From: Acinetobacter gyllenbergii CIP 110306 = MTCC 11365
GTDB taxonomy: Bacteria > Pseudomonadota > Gammaproteobacteria > Pseudomonadales > Moraxellaceae
DNA: 64,000 nucleotides
Reading direction: 5' to 3'
Assembly: GCF_000413855.1 (NCBI RefSeq)
Contig: NZ_ATGG01000008.1
Coordinates: 1-64,000 of the forward strand
The position numbers were made by a program, and so were the translations under genes. Shown here one piece after another: positions 1-8,648 of the stretch; position 1 is the stretch's first letter; each line of letters opens with the position of its first letter. The notes beneath the pieces are model-generated. The model was given only the letters and a program-made list of their open reading frames with translations. It was not told the origin of the DNA and did not search any database.

Positions 1-333
1 TTTATTGGGTGCGATTATGGGACTGGCATCGTGATTCAAGCAGGCAATCTCCCTTTAAGTGGTTCTGACGAAGTTGACCCTCTGCCTGCACCTTATGTCT
101 TACTCAATCGTATTCTGAAGCCATTACGAGCCGAAAGGATACAGACGCTGCATAGAGGCAATTACGATACAGAAGAAATACCTCTGCTTAAAGGTTATCG
201 AGCCGAAGCATGGATGAAACGTTTTGACATTAAAGATGATCAGAAGCTTGAGTATTTTGGCAAGCTACAATCTGAGCCAAAGCTAAACTCGAGGCATACA
301 TTCTTAGATTGGCGCATAGACTGGAATAGCTAG
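1..333 (+). CDS. Unrecognised protein, C-terminal part (5' end outside window)
   Basis: The reading frame is open from base 1 and ends at a TAG at 331-333, giving the last 110 residues of a protein whose start lies upstream of the window. An internal GTG at 31 could be mistaken for a start, but the frame continues upstream without a stop and there is no ribosome binding site before it. The visible part is polar and has no signal peptide, membrane segment or motif I recognise. It contains the stretch LLNRILKPLRAERIQTLHRG and ends in a Trp-rich DWRIDWNS tail. I cannot assign a family. The next gene is on the opposite strand and converges on it. Confidence 0.6.
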   Translation, partial: FIGCDYGTGIVIQAGNLPLSGSDEVDPLPAPYVLLNRILKPLRAERIQTLHRGNYDTEEIPLLKGYRAEAWMKRFDIKDDQKLEYFGKLQSEPKLNSRHTFLDWRIDWNS

Positions 334-400
334 CCGATGCATTTTAAAAATAAATAAAATAACGACCTTATCCTTAAATTTTTCTTTTATGCACCCAGTA

Positions 401-424
401 AAAAACCTCCCATCAAGGGAGGTT
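401..424 (-). terminator. Rho-independent terminator of the YcxB-like gene
   Basis: A 6-bp GC-rich stem (CCTCCC 406-411 with GGGAGG 417-422) with AA/TT extension and an ATCAA loop. Read on the minus strand it is followed by a run of T (complement of 401-405). It lies 20 bp past the stop of the gene at 445-1026. Confidence 0.75.
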
Positions 425-444
425 CTTGGATCAATCTTTAATGT

Positions 445-1026
445 TTAGATTGATTTGGCTGCGCCAACTGTTTCATTCAAATGTCTACGTATGGTATTGA
501 ACGAGAAATTCTTTGAGTCCATACGTTTTGGCAAAATATAGGCACCTTGTTGTTCTTCACCTTTTGCTTTTACTTTGAAGTTCACCAAAATAAAGTCTGG
601 AGAGCTATACCATTCGTAAATGTCTTTCCAACCAATGGTTGCAGTACCTTCTTGCAGGCCCATTTTTTGGCGCATCACGATACCGTGAGGTTGTACACCT
701 AAACGTAGACCTTTAATTTCTTGTACAGGGAATTCAGTCATCTTGCGTTTAACGTACCATTCTAGACCAAAACGTTTGATCAAATAGAACAGCACCACAC
801 TCACAATCACCACCCAACAAATCACGGTTGAGTAGGTTGAATAATATTTAATAAGTCCTGCAGCAACCAATGAAAGCACAACCAGTGCAATCATAATCAT
901 CCATGCTTTGCGGCTGAATTTGTTGGTACTACGCCAAATCATCAGTTGAGCTTGACGTTGTTCAGCTTCAGAAACTTCGTAAGGAACAGGTTGTAGCGTA
1001 TAAGCGTATAGCGTTTTGGCGGTCAT
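445..1026 (-). CDS. YcxB-like membrane protein
   Basis: A 193-residue predicted inner-membrane protein. Residues about 42-62 and 66-84 form two closely spaced hydrophobic segments with a short KYYSTYST turn between them. They are followed by a basic stretch (KRFGLEWYVKRK) and a soluble C-terminal domain with the pattern of the YcxB-like family (GLRLGVQPHGIVMRQ, then WKDIYEWYSSPDFILV, then ILPKR). Members of that family have no established biochemical function. The start ATG at 1026 has only a weak ribosome binding site. The gene stands alone, with its own terminator at 401-424. Family assignment is from remembered pattern and the function is unknown. Confidence 0.75.
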   Translation of the reverse strand: MTAKTLYAYTLQPVPYEVSEAEQRQAQLMIWRSTNKFSRKAWMIMIALVVLSLVAAGLIKYYSTYSTVICWVVIVSVVLFYLIKRFGLEWYVKRKMTEFPVQEIKGLRLGVQPHGIVMRQKMGLQEGTATIGWKDIYEWYSSPDFILVNFKVKAKGEEQQGAYILPKRMDSKNFSFNTIRRHLNETVGAAKSI

Positions 1027-1131
1027 AGTATAAAAAATGAGTATATAACTGGGTTTAGTTTAACATCTATTGGCATGCAAAGATATTATGCCAATGGCGA
1101 ACATTGGTGGCGATTGCATTCACAACAGCCT

Positions 1132-3357
1132 TTAAAGTGAAGCAAATTCGGTACCATCTTCATTCGGTTCATGGCTCAGACTTTGTTTCAACATACTTAA
1201 GCGTGTTAACACACTCAGCATGAGCGAAAGTTGCTGCAAAATAATCAGCGATTTCGGGTCGTTGTCATCATTGCGGCCCAAGCGTTCACGAATGGTTTGC
1301 ATTAGATTTTGTGCTGATAAATCAGGGACTTCATCTCTGAGCAAGGCACCTTGAATATCATCCAAAGCTTGATCGAGTAAGCTCAGCACTTCCTGATCTT
1401 GAATTTGTTCACGATGCGCCCCTAAGGCTGCGATATAACTTAAAAAGGTATGGCTGAGACATAAAAATTCAAAAGCTAAACTTTTTCGGTTCACATCAAT
1501 GTTGGGTTCAGTTGCAATGGTTGAAATCAATGAAGCGACTTCTGCATCGGTATTGTGCGCAGCGCGTCGAACCACACGGTAGTTCAAGGCATTGTTACGG
1601 CCCTGATGATATTGTTCCACCACCTCGGCCAGATATTTACATTGCGCCTGTAAGGAGCGTTGAATTGAACGGGGCAATCTACGGAACTTCCAGTCTGGCC
1701 AGATAAAGCTAACCCCAAACCATGCCAAAGCACAGCCAATCACGGTATCAATAAAACGGGGTAAACCCGCTGCGAATGCAGAGCCATCTAGATTAAAGTT
1801 GATTAAGGCGAGAATGGTAATAAAGGCAGTGGCTTGTGCATATTGTTTACTGCGCAGTTCCAGAAATAGGACACCACTCAGGATCAGCATGACCAATTGA
1901 CCTTCGATTGAAGGAATAAAATAGATAATGGCTAAACCCACAATAATCCCGATCAGGGTTCCGATGATACGTAGATATAAACGTCGCTTGGTGGCGTTGA
2001 AGTTGGGTTGGCAGACAAACAATGCCGTTAATAAAATCCAGTAACCATAAGCAATATTGGTCATCTGGATAAACAGATAACCAATAAAGAGGACGATGGA
2101 TAAACGCACGGCATGACGGAAGAGTACCGATTCAGGTGTGAGGTGCTGTTTCACCCGAACCATAATGTCATTCCAGCCTTTGAGATCATCATCTTTGAGC
2201 TGACTTTCTGCATGTTCTGCATCGATCTTTTGCAGATTCCGTTCGGTCTCTAGGTTCTGTAATTGGGCATCAATTGACTTCAGGTTTTGATAGAGCGCAA
2301 ATAACGCATTCACCCGCACCTGATCATAATGTCCGTCTTCACGCAGTTTTTCTAAGGACAGCCTTAAATTTTCAAAACTGTGTTTAAAGCGTTTGTTATG
2401 CACATAACGGGTACGGCTTAAAATGGATTGTGCCAAGTCCTGACAGGCTTTACCTTGAATGGATAAAATCCGTTGAAAACGAAATAAGATATCACTGTGC
2501 TGAAAGACCTTTGCTAGCTTTTGATAATCGATATGGGCTGAGTCCGCGCGTTCATGAATATCTTGAGCCACAAAATAATATTGCAGACTGCGCCGAGTAT
2601 CTTTTTGTCCTCGGTCGCCTTTTAAACGGGTTAACAACGACATGCGGAGGTCATTGAAGATCCCCACCAATTTGCCATTTTCCAAAGCGATATCAATCAT
2701 GCTTTGTTGATAGCTTGAAGGCGTCATGTCCACATCAAATAGGTTTGATTTAGCAAATAAAAAACTACCGAGGGCTGAATAGGAAGCTGAAAGTTGATCC
2801 TGAACTTTTCGGACAGGGAAAAGCAGAAAGCTAATGGTAGAGAGCAAGCCATACCAAGCTGCACCTGCGACTAAAAGTGCAGGCTGAATATACCATTGAT
2901 CAAATAAATGCACGCCCAACATGGTGTAGACAGACGTTACTAAGCAGCCATAAGCGATGGTGGCATAACGTCGCCCGAGAGAACCCAATAAGATCCAGCC
3001 GATACATGACGCAATGAGCCCAATGGCAAAGGCAACTGGGTAGGGGAATAACAATTGAACTGAAGCAGCAGTAATAAAGAAACCAATATAGGTATAGATC
3101 AGGTTCTGGATACGTACAGAAAAGCGGTCGTCGATATCACTGATCGCGGCTGCAACCACACCTAAAGTCAGTGGAATAGTAGCTAATTGAAAATTTAAAA
3201 GGTAGGGAACAAAAGCAGTCCCAGTAAAGGCAATGAGCATGCGCACGTTATACATCAACGTGGTGTTATAGGTTGTTTGTTTTAAACGTCCGAACCAAGG
3301 ATTCAAGGGGTGTCCTTCTTGTATTCTACAATCGATTTTATCATTCTTATTATGCAC
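1132..3357 (-). CDS. FUSC/YccS-like inner-membrane transporter
   Basis: A 741-residue protein with the duplicated architecture of the FUSC/YccS/aromatic-acid exporter group. An N-terminal set of about six membrane segments (residues 40-185) is followed by a long charged helical cytoplasmic region (about 190-400). A second membrane set (about 405-560) contains the YGYWILLTALFVCQPNF signature, and a soluble C-terminal domain follows. YccS relatives are of unknown substrate; AaeB relatives export hydroxylated aromatic acids. The predicted start is a GTG at 3357 with no clear Shine-Dalgarno sequence, and the next in-frame Met is residue 35, so the exact N-terminus is uncertain. It is divergent from the drug exporter at 3414 across only about 56 bp. 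Confidence 0.85.
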   Translation of the reverse strand: MHNKNDKIDCRIQEGHPLNPWFGRLKQTTYNTTLMYNVRMLIAFTGTAFVPYLLNFQLATIPLTLGVVAAAISDIDDRFSVRIQNLIYTYIGFFITAASVQLLFPYPVAFAIGLIASCIGWILLGSLGRRYATIAYGCLVTSVYTMLGVHLFDQWYIQPALLVAGAAWYGLLSTISFLLFPVRKVQDQLSASYSALGSFLFAKSNLFDVDMTPSSYQQSMIDIALENGKLVGIFNDLRMSLLTRLKGDRGQKDTRRSLQYYFVAQDIHERADSAHIDYQKLAKVFQHSDILFRFQRILSIQGKACQDLAQSILSRTRYVHNKRFKHSFENLRLSLEKLREDGHYDQVRVNALFALYQNLKSIDAQLQNLETERNLQKIDAEHAESQLKDDDLKGWNDIMVRVKQHLTPESVLFRHAVRLSIVLFIGYLFIQMTNIAYGYWILLTALFVCQPNFNATKRRLYLRIIGTLIGIIVGLAIIYFIPSIEGQLVMLILSGVLFLELRSKQYAQATAFITILALINFNLDGSAFAAGLPRFIDTVIGCALAWFGVSFIWPDWKFRRLPRSIQRSLQAQCKYLAEVVEQYHQGRNNALNYRVVRRAAHNTDAEVASLISTIATEPNIDVNRKSLAFEFLCLSHTFLSYIAALGAHREQIQDQEVLSLLDQALDDIQGALLRDEVPDLSAQNLMQTIRERLGRNDDNDPKSLIILQQLSLMLSVLTRLSMLKQSLSHEPNEDGTEFASL

Positions 3358-3413
3358 AAATTCATGGAGGATGCTAAGCTTAGAATCCAGATATAGATGA
3401 AAAGTAGCGTATT

Positions 3414-4628
3414 ATGCAGACAGAGCAAACCAATCAGCGTCAATATTCAACAGCATGGATTTTGTTGCTTGCTTTGTTAACCGCATTAGGGCCGCTATCG
3501 ATTGATATGTACTTACCTGCACTGCCGCAAATGGCAGATGAGTTTGGGGTCAGTACACAAATGGTGGCCAATACCTTACCTGCGTATTTCTTGGGACTGG
3601 CGATTGGTCAGTTGATCTATGGCCCAGTCAGTGATCGGATTGGACGTAAAAAGCCTTTATATTTTGGTTTGGCCTTGTATGCAATTGCCAGTTTGGCCTG
3701 CGTATTTGCGACCAATGAGTGGGCCTTGATCGCCGCACGTATTTTTCAGGCCTTGGGTGGTTGTGTTGGTGTGGTGATGGCACGGGCAACCATTCGTGAC
3801 CGTCTGGATATGCAGGGTTCTGCACAAGCATTTTCCAGCATGATGATTGTGATGGGGCTGGCTCCGATTCTTGCGCCCATTTTTGGGGCATGGATTCTGA
3901 ATTTCTTCCCTTGGCAAGCAATTTTTATCACTTTATCAATGATTGGCGTAATGTGCTGGCTGTGTGTGCATTTCTTCTTTAAAGAATCTCTACCTGTCGA
4001 ACGCCGTTTAAAACTCTCGGCTTATCAAGTTACGACCCTTTATGCTGCAATTCTCAAAGATGAAAGTTTCCGTGTGCCGATGTTTGCAGGTTGTCTAACT
4101 GGGGCAGCCTTATTCTGCTACATCAGCTCGGCTTCAGAAGTGTTTATGGGGCAATATGGATTGTCGCAACAGCATTTTTCTTATGCCTTTGCCTTAAATG
4201 CCGCTGGGATCATGTTGATGTCATCCTTCAATAAGCATCTGAATACCCGCATGGGAATTTTTCAACGCCTACGTTTGGGTGGTTTAATCCAATGTTTTGG
4301 GGCATTGATTGTGCTGACTGCTGGATTGATGGCGGATGCACCGCTCTTACTGCTAATGTCAGGCTTATTCTTAGTGGTATCAGGAATTGGTTTAACAGGG
4401 CCGAATGCCATGGCTTTGGCGATGTCTCAGCAAGGCGCACGTGCAGGTACGGCCAGTGCCATCATGGGTAGTATGCAGTTTGCTTGTGGTTTACTGGCAG
4501 GGATTATTTTGAACTTCTTGGTGTGGAAGGCATCTCTCAACATGGGCATCATGATGTTTTTATTTACCAGTGCTGGTTTTTTTGCCATTTTAAAAGTTGG
4601 AAAACAGCAAAGCAGTCTCTCAGCTTAA
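3414..4628 (+). CDS. Bcr/CflA family multidrug efflux MFS transporter
   Basis: A 404-residue major facilitator protein with twelve predicted membrane segments. The first helix carries the Bcr/CflA hallmark ALGPLSIDMYLPALPQMA. The loop after helix 2 has the MFS motif A GPVSDRIGRKKPL, and helix 4-5 has ARIFQALGGCVGVVMARA, the drug:H+ antiporter-1 pattern. Proteins of this group export drugs such as bicyclomycin, sulfonamides or chloramphenicol by proton exchange; the substrate here cannot be read from sequence. It shares a short divergent promoter region with the FUSC gene and converges on the nitroreductase, 22 bp from its stop. Confidence 0.9.
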   Translation: MQTEQTNQRQYSTAWILLLALLTALGPLSIDMYLPALPQMADEFGVSTQMVANTLPAYFLGLAIGQLIYGPVSDRIGRKKPLYFGLALYAIASLACVFATNEWALIAARIFQALGGCVGVVMARATIRDRLDMQGSAQAFSSMMIVMGLAPILAPIFGAWILNFFPWQAIFITLSMIGVMCWLCVHFFFKESLPVERRLKLSAYQVTTLYAAILKDESFRVPMFAGCLTGAALFCYISSASEVFMGQYGLSQQHFSYAFALNAAGIMLMSSFNKHLNTRMGIFQRLRLGGLIQCFGALIVLTAGLMADAPLLLLMSGLFLVVSGIGLTGPNAMALAMSQQGARAGTASAIMGSMQFACGLLAGIILNFLVWKASLNMGIMMFLFTSAGFFAILKVGKQQSSLSA

Positions 4629-4641
4629 AGAAACTGCTTTG
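4608..4641. terminator. Possible terminator hairpin between convergent genes
   Basis: CAAAGCAGT (4608-4616) is complementary to ACTGCTTTG (4633-4641) with a 16-nt loop, overlapping the last codons of the exporter gene. It is followed by only TTT, so terminator function is uncertain. Confidence 0.35.
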
Positions 4642-4650
4642 TTTACAGGT

Positions 4651-5355
4651 CTAGTCTAAAAACACCGTAAAGTTCTCAACGGGTTCACGCGGGGTAATAA
4701 AAGTATTGACGATATGCTCAGGGTCAGCATGACCTAAAGCCACCGCACAGACCAGTTCTTCATCTTCTGGTGCACCCAAAATATCCAGCACGATTGGATG
4801 GAAATGATTCCATGCCGCCTGTGGGCATGTGTCTAAACCACGCGCTTTAGCAGCGACCATGACATTCTGAATCATCATGGCAATATCCATTTTGGAGCCG
4901 ATGCCCATGATTTTATTGACGGTAAAATATAGGGCTACGGGTGCATCAAACAATTGAAAGTTACGCAATTGCTGCGCTGCCATTTTTTCTTTTTCACCTT
5001 TTTGAATGCCCAATAAGCCATACAGTCCCCAACCATTGGCACGACGACGATCAATAAACGGTGAAATCCACGTTGCAGGATAATAGGCAAAGGTTTCTTG
5101 ATATTGCACTGCCAGTTCTGGTTTTTGTAATAGTTCAATCTGTGCGGCACAGACACGGTCTATCATCTCTGCGCGTTTTTGCCCTGTCACCACATAAACT
5201 TTCCATGGCTGGACATTAGTCCCTGAAGGTGCGCGACTGGCAACCGCTAAAATATCTTTAATGGTTTGCGTCTCAATCGGGGTGTCTAAAAATGCACGGA
5301 CTGAATGGCGAGATGTAATCGCTTCATCTACATAGCGGACCTGTTCCGTGTTCAT
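4651..5355 (-). CDS. Nitroreductase family protein
   Basis: A 234-residue FMN-dependent nitroreductase-like oxidoreductase. The N-terminus has the family's FMN phosphate/ring-binding pattern, AITSRHSVRAFLDTPI, followed by RAPSGTNVQPWKVYVV. A C-terminal AALGH-like motif (VCAVALGHADPE) closes the FMN site. Enzymes of this fold reduce nitro-aromatics, quinones or enones with NAD(P)H; the physiological substrate is not evident. The start ATG at 5355 is preceded on the minus strand by CAGGAG at good spacing. It is divergent from the DcaP porin across a 424-bp regulatory gap. Confidence 0.88.
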   Translation of the reverse strand: MNTEQVRYVDEAITSRHSVRAFLDTPIETQTIKDILAVASRAPSGTNVQPWKVYVVTGQKRAEMIDRVCAAQIELLQKPELAVQYQETFAYYPATWISPFIDRRRANGWGLYGLLGIQKGEKEKMAAQQLRNFQLFDAPVALYFTVNKIMGIGSKMDIAMMIQNVMVAAKARGLDTCPQAAWNHFHPIVLDILGAPEDEELVCAVALGHADPEHIVNTFITPREPVENFTVFLD

Positions 5356-5779
5356 AAAAACTCCTGATCATGTTGGTTTTGTCGTATCCGCAGACTATAA
5401 ATCAATAAATAAACTTTAGTGATGATTTTCACGGAAAATTTTAATTGAGTATAAAAAGTGATCACTGAAAAGAAAGAATTAATGTGTCTTGTTACTCATT
5501 TTTAAAGTTTTGTGCAGTTTGTGTGAAAAAGAAAACTATTAGTAACATAATGAAATCGAAAAATTATTTTTTTATTGTCATGAAAATGGGTAAAACTCCT
5601 TAAATAAAAAGTACACACAATATCCGAAATTTATGCATAATACGCCCTTTTTAAAAATTGATTAGGCTTTCCTTACTGATTGGGTGAGGGGGAATTTTCT
5701 ATTTACAGATGTATTGAATTTATCCAATTTTACGTCTGTGGGAAATGTTGAAATATACACCATATACAAGGAGCTTCTC
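5356..5779. other. Divergent intergenic region, nitroreductase / DcaP porin
   Basis: This 424-bp AT-rich region has no convincing gene. It must hold promoters for both flanking genes. A 10-bp perfect palindrome, AGTGATCACT, lies at 5457-5466, and a plausible -10 (TGCATAATAC) lies at about 5633-5642 for the porin. In-frame codons upstream of 5780 lengthen the porin frame to 5684, but that extension has no ribosome binding site and no signal peptide and is treated as leader. Confidence 0.5.
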
Positions 5780-7129
5780 ATGAGTTTATCTCTCATCCGT
5801 AAGCCGTTTATCATGCAAGGTTTAGCACTTACAGTTGCAGCCTTAATGATGAACAACACGCATGCTGCTAGTGAGCAAGAACAGATTCAGCAACTTCGTG
5901 ATGAAGTGAAGGAATTAAAAGCGTTATTACAGCAATATGTTCCCCAAGCAAAACAACAAAATGACCTTGCTCAAGTAAAGGAACATTCTAATTTTAAGGA
6001 AACACATCCAGATCACCCTGCAAATGCAGCGGTTGCACCTGCGGTTCCAAAGAAATCACAATTGGTGTTTAACACTGCTTCTGGCGCAGAAGTTAAATTA
6101 CATGGTTTCTTGCGTGGCGATGCTTCTTATCAAGCCAAAGGTGGTGACGGGATCTTTAACCGTATCAATAAAGTGGATTTAGAAGGCGCTGAAAAGAACA
6201 GTGATCGTTTTTATAGCACGGCAACGGTTACGCGTTTAGGGCTTGATTTTAAAGCGCCTGTGGAAGGCGCAGAAGTCGGCGGTAAACTGGAAGTTGACTT
6301 CCGTGGTGGTAGCAGCAATGACACCATTCGTATCCGTCATGCTTATTTAACCTTTAATGATTGGTTATTTGGTCAAACCACTTCGACTTTCTTGGCAACA
6401 GATTTACAGCCAGAAATGCTAGATTTCAACTCACCACTGGGGATTGGTACTTACCGTACACCAATGGTTCGTTATAGCGGTGCATTTAATCCGAATACAC
6501 ATTATTTCGTTGCCTTAGAAAAAGGCAATGATGATAACCGTGCACCTGCGTTAACTTCAAAATTAAAATATGATTTTGCTGAAGGTCAGGGTACAAGTTC
6601 TGCACGTGTGTTACTTACTGAAGCCCGCAGTAAAGCTGCCTATAACAATGACAAACAGCTCAGTGCTGATGATTCAGAATTAGGCTGGGGTGTTGCGCTT
6701 GGTGCGAAATATAAGTTCAGCGATGCTTTACAGGCGATGGTTGATTACTCGCATGTGAAGGGTGACAGCAAATTCTTGTTGTATACCAACAATGCTTACA
6801 ACGTAAATCCGAATAATTTGGGTTTAAACCTAAATGAGTTTGATGCGTTGACGCTCGGTGCGACGTATCAAATTAATCCTAAATTACGTAGCACTTTGGC
6901 TTATGGCGCCATGTTTGCTGATGATAGCAATGACTTTGCTAAACAAGCGGTGATTGCAAAAGATGCTGCACAGAACAAAACCTTGCAACAAGGTTGGTGG
7001 AATATCATGTATTCACCAGTCACACCGATTACGTTCGGTCTAGAGTATGTCTACGGCGAACGTAAAACCTTTGATGGACAAAAAGGTAAGGATAATCGTG
7101 TAGGGGCCATGGCTCGCTATAACTTCTAA
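5780..7129 (+). CDS. dcaP: DcaP-like outer-membrane porin
   Basis: A 449-residue outer-membrane protein. I chose ATG 5780 because CAAGGAGC sits eight bases upstream and it begins directly with a signal peptide that ends at about ...MNNTHAAS. The mature N-terminus is a short coiled coil (EQEQIQQLRDEVKELKALLQ), typical of trimeric DcaP proteins. A linker and a beta-barrel rich in alternating hydrophobic and aromatic residues follow, ending in the terminal aromatic ARYNF. DcaP of Acinetobacter is a trimeric channel for dicarboxylic acids and other small anions. It is followed by glutamate and alanine/glycine symporters, which suggests a role in amino-acid or dicarboxylate entry. Confidence 0.85.
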   Translation: MSLSLIRKPFIMQGLALTVAALMMNNTHAASEQEQIQQLRDEVKELKALLQQYVPQAKQQNDLAQVKEHSNFKETHPDHPANAAVAPAVPKKSQLVFNTASGAEVKLHGFLRGDASYQAKGGDGIFNRINKVDLEGAEKNSDRFYSTATVTRLGLDFKAPVEGAEVGGKLEVDFRGGSSNDTIRIRHAYLTFNDWLFGQTTSTFLATDLQPEMLDFNSPLGIGTYRTPMVRYSGAFNPNTHYFVALEKGNDDNRAPALTSKLKYDFAEGQGTSSARVLLTEARSKAAYNNDKQLSADDSELGWGVALGAKYKFSDALQAMVDYSHVKGDSKFLLYTNNAYNVNPNNLGLNLNEFDALTLGATYQINPKLRSTLAYGAMFADDSNDFAKQAVIAKDAAQNKTLQQGWWNIMYSPVTPITFGLEYVYGERKTFDGQKGKDNRVGAMARYNF

Positions 7130-7185
7130 GCCATCTATCCTGTAGGTGTAAATCATCCGTGAAAACTGATCAACTGAACAGACCT

Positions 7186-7214
7186 CAGTTCTTGCTTAGA
7201 ACTGTATGCTTTTT
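7186..7214 (+). terminator. Weak terminator-like hairpin after the DcaP gene
   Basis: CAGTTCT (7186-7192) pairs perfectly with AGAACTG (7198-7204) around a 5-nt loop. A T-run begins five bases later (7210-7214), an imperfect intrinsic terminator. Confidence 0.4.
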
Positions 7215-7318
7215 ATTAAGTTGATTGAGTTTTCACTCATTTTGAGAGTTACTATTTTATGCGCTTCAACGTGGTGAAAAAACCATCGCTAGAACGAATA
7301 AAATAAACGGAAGAAGAT

Positions 7319-8554
7319 ATGGAATTTACTTTTAATGGTTTCTATACCCTAATTTCGGCGGTCATCGTCTTGTTATTAGGACGTTTGCTCGTTAATAAAA
7401 TTGACTTCTTAAAACGCTATAACATTCCTGAGCCAGTCGCTGGTGGTTTGGTTGCAGCGGTACTTTCACTACTTGTACACTCACTTTGGGGTTACAGTAT
7501 TGTTTTTAGTAGTGAATTACAAACCAGTTTCATGTTGATCTTCTTCGCTTCGATTGGCTTAAGTGCGAACTTCATGAAGCTGAAAGAAGGCGGTATTGGT
7601 TTAGTGATCTTCTTGGTCTGTGTCGCATCATTTATTGTGGTACAGAACGCTGTGGGTATGAGCCTTGCGACGATGCTGGGCATTGATCCTTTAGTCGGTT
7701 TGATTGCAGGTTCAATCACATTGACTGGTGGTCATGGTACCGCAGGTGCGTGGGGTGAAATTCTTGAGACTCAGCATGGGATTCAAGGTGCGTTGGCTTT
7801 AGGTATGGCGAGTGCAACTTTCGGTCTGATTATCGGTGGTATTATCGGTGGTCCATTGGCGAAGTTGTTGATTAACCGTTATAGCCTTGCTCAAGCACAG
7901 ACCCCAGCTGAAATCAAAAATCGCGATACGCATTTAGATCAACATCCTGACGAGCTAGCGCCATTTGAAAATCCACATCAGGTTCGTTTAATTACGGCTG
8001 ATAATGCGATTACCACGTTGGGTATGTTTGCTGCATGTTTGGCGTTTGCAGAATTCATGACAGGTTTCAGTAAGGGTACTTGGTTCGAGTTACCAACATT
8101 CGTTTGGGCGCTTGGCGGGGGAGTGATCTTACGTAATGTTTTAGAAAGCGTATTAAAAGTAGATATCTTTGACCGTGCAATTGATGTGTTTGGTAATGCA
8201 TCATTATCACTTTATCTTGCAATGGCATTGCTTTCACTGAAATTATGGCAGTTGGCTGATTTGGCTGGCCCGCTGGTCGTTATTTTAGGTGCGCAAACCA
8301 TTACCATGGCATTATATGCTGCATTTATTACCTTCCGCGTTATGGGTAAAAACTATGATGCAGCGGTATTGGCGGCAGGTCACTGTGGTTTTGGTATGGG
8401 GGCAACACCAACTGCAGTTGCAAACATGCAAGCGATTACCAATATGTATGGACCTTCACATAAAGCCTTCTTGATTGTTCCGCTTTGTGGTGCGTTCTTC
8501 GTCGATTTAATTAACGCAACAGTAATTCAATTAATTTTGAAATTCTTTGCCTAA
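7319..8554 (+). CDS. gltS: Sodium/glutamate symporter GltS
   Basis: A 411-residue polytopic membrane protein of the ESS (glutamate:Na+ symporter) family, which imports L-glutamate with sodium. Two inverted repeat halves are visible, each with a glycine-rich re-entrant segment. The first is SITLTGGHGTAGAWGE near residue 137, and the second is AGHCGFGMGATPTAVANMQA near residue 350. A charged cytoplasmic linker (TPAEIKNRDTHLDQHPDEL) separates the halves. The length is close to E. coli GltS (401 residues). The start ATG is preceded by GGAAGAAG. A strong terminator follows at 8563-8586. Its position after the DcaP porin suggests the two may supply the same substrates. Confidence 0.93.
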   Translation: MEFTFNGFYTLISAVIVLLLGRLLVNKIDFLKRYNIPEPVAGGLVAAVLSLLVHSLWGYSIVFSSELQTSFMLIFFASIGLSANFMKLKEGGIGLVIFLVCVASFIVVQNAVGMSLATMLGIDPLVGLIAGSITLTGGHGTAGAWGEILETQHGIQGALALGMASATFGLIIGGIIGGPLAKLLINRYSLAQAQTPAEIKNRDTHLDQHPDELAPFENPHQVRLITADNAITTLGMFAACLAFAEFMTGFSKGTWFELPTFVWALGGGVILRNVLESVLKVDIFDRAIDVFGNASLSLYLAMALLSLKLWQLADLAGPLVVILGAQTITMALYAAFITFRVMGKNYDAAVLAAGHCGFGMGATPTAVANMQAITNMYGPSHKAFLIVPLCGAFFVDLINATVIQLILKFFA

Positions 8555-8562
8555 GTCGGATC

Positions 8563-8586
8563 AAAAGCCCCAAGCGGGGCTTTTTT
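8563..8586 (+). terminator. Intrinsic terminator of gltS
   Basis: AAAAGCCCC (8563-8571) pairs with GGGGCTTTT (8576-8584) around a four-base loop, followed by a T-run. It starts 9 bp after the gltS stop. Confidence 0.9.
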
Positions 8587-8607
8587 GATTCATCCATTGT
8601 TATCGTA

Positions 8608-8625
8608 TATGTACGGACGTACATA
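8608..8625. promoter_or_regulatory. 18-bp palindrome, candidate operator
   Basis: TATGTACG and CGTACATA form a perfect 8-bp inverted repeat separated by GA. It ends about 24 bp before the start of the alanine/glycine symporter and lies after the gltS terminator, so it most likely acts on the downstream gene. The dyad with a 2-bp centre is typical of a dimeric helix-turn-helix operator; the regulator is unknown. Confidence 0.5.
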
Positions 8626-8648
8626 AAATAGTTAAAAGCGAATAAGTG

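Noticed and set aside
3628..3931. Three antisense ORFs inside the drug-exporter gene
   Set aside because: They lie entirely within a well-supported MFS gene on the other strand and have no ribosome binding sites or recognisable domains.
5684..5779. N-terminal extension of the DcaP frame
   Set aside because: The 32 extra codons lack a ribosome binding site and would place the signal peptide internally, while ATG 5780 has a strong ribosome binding site.
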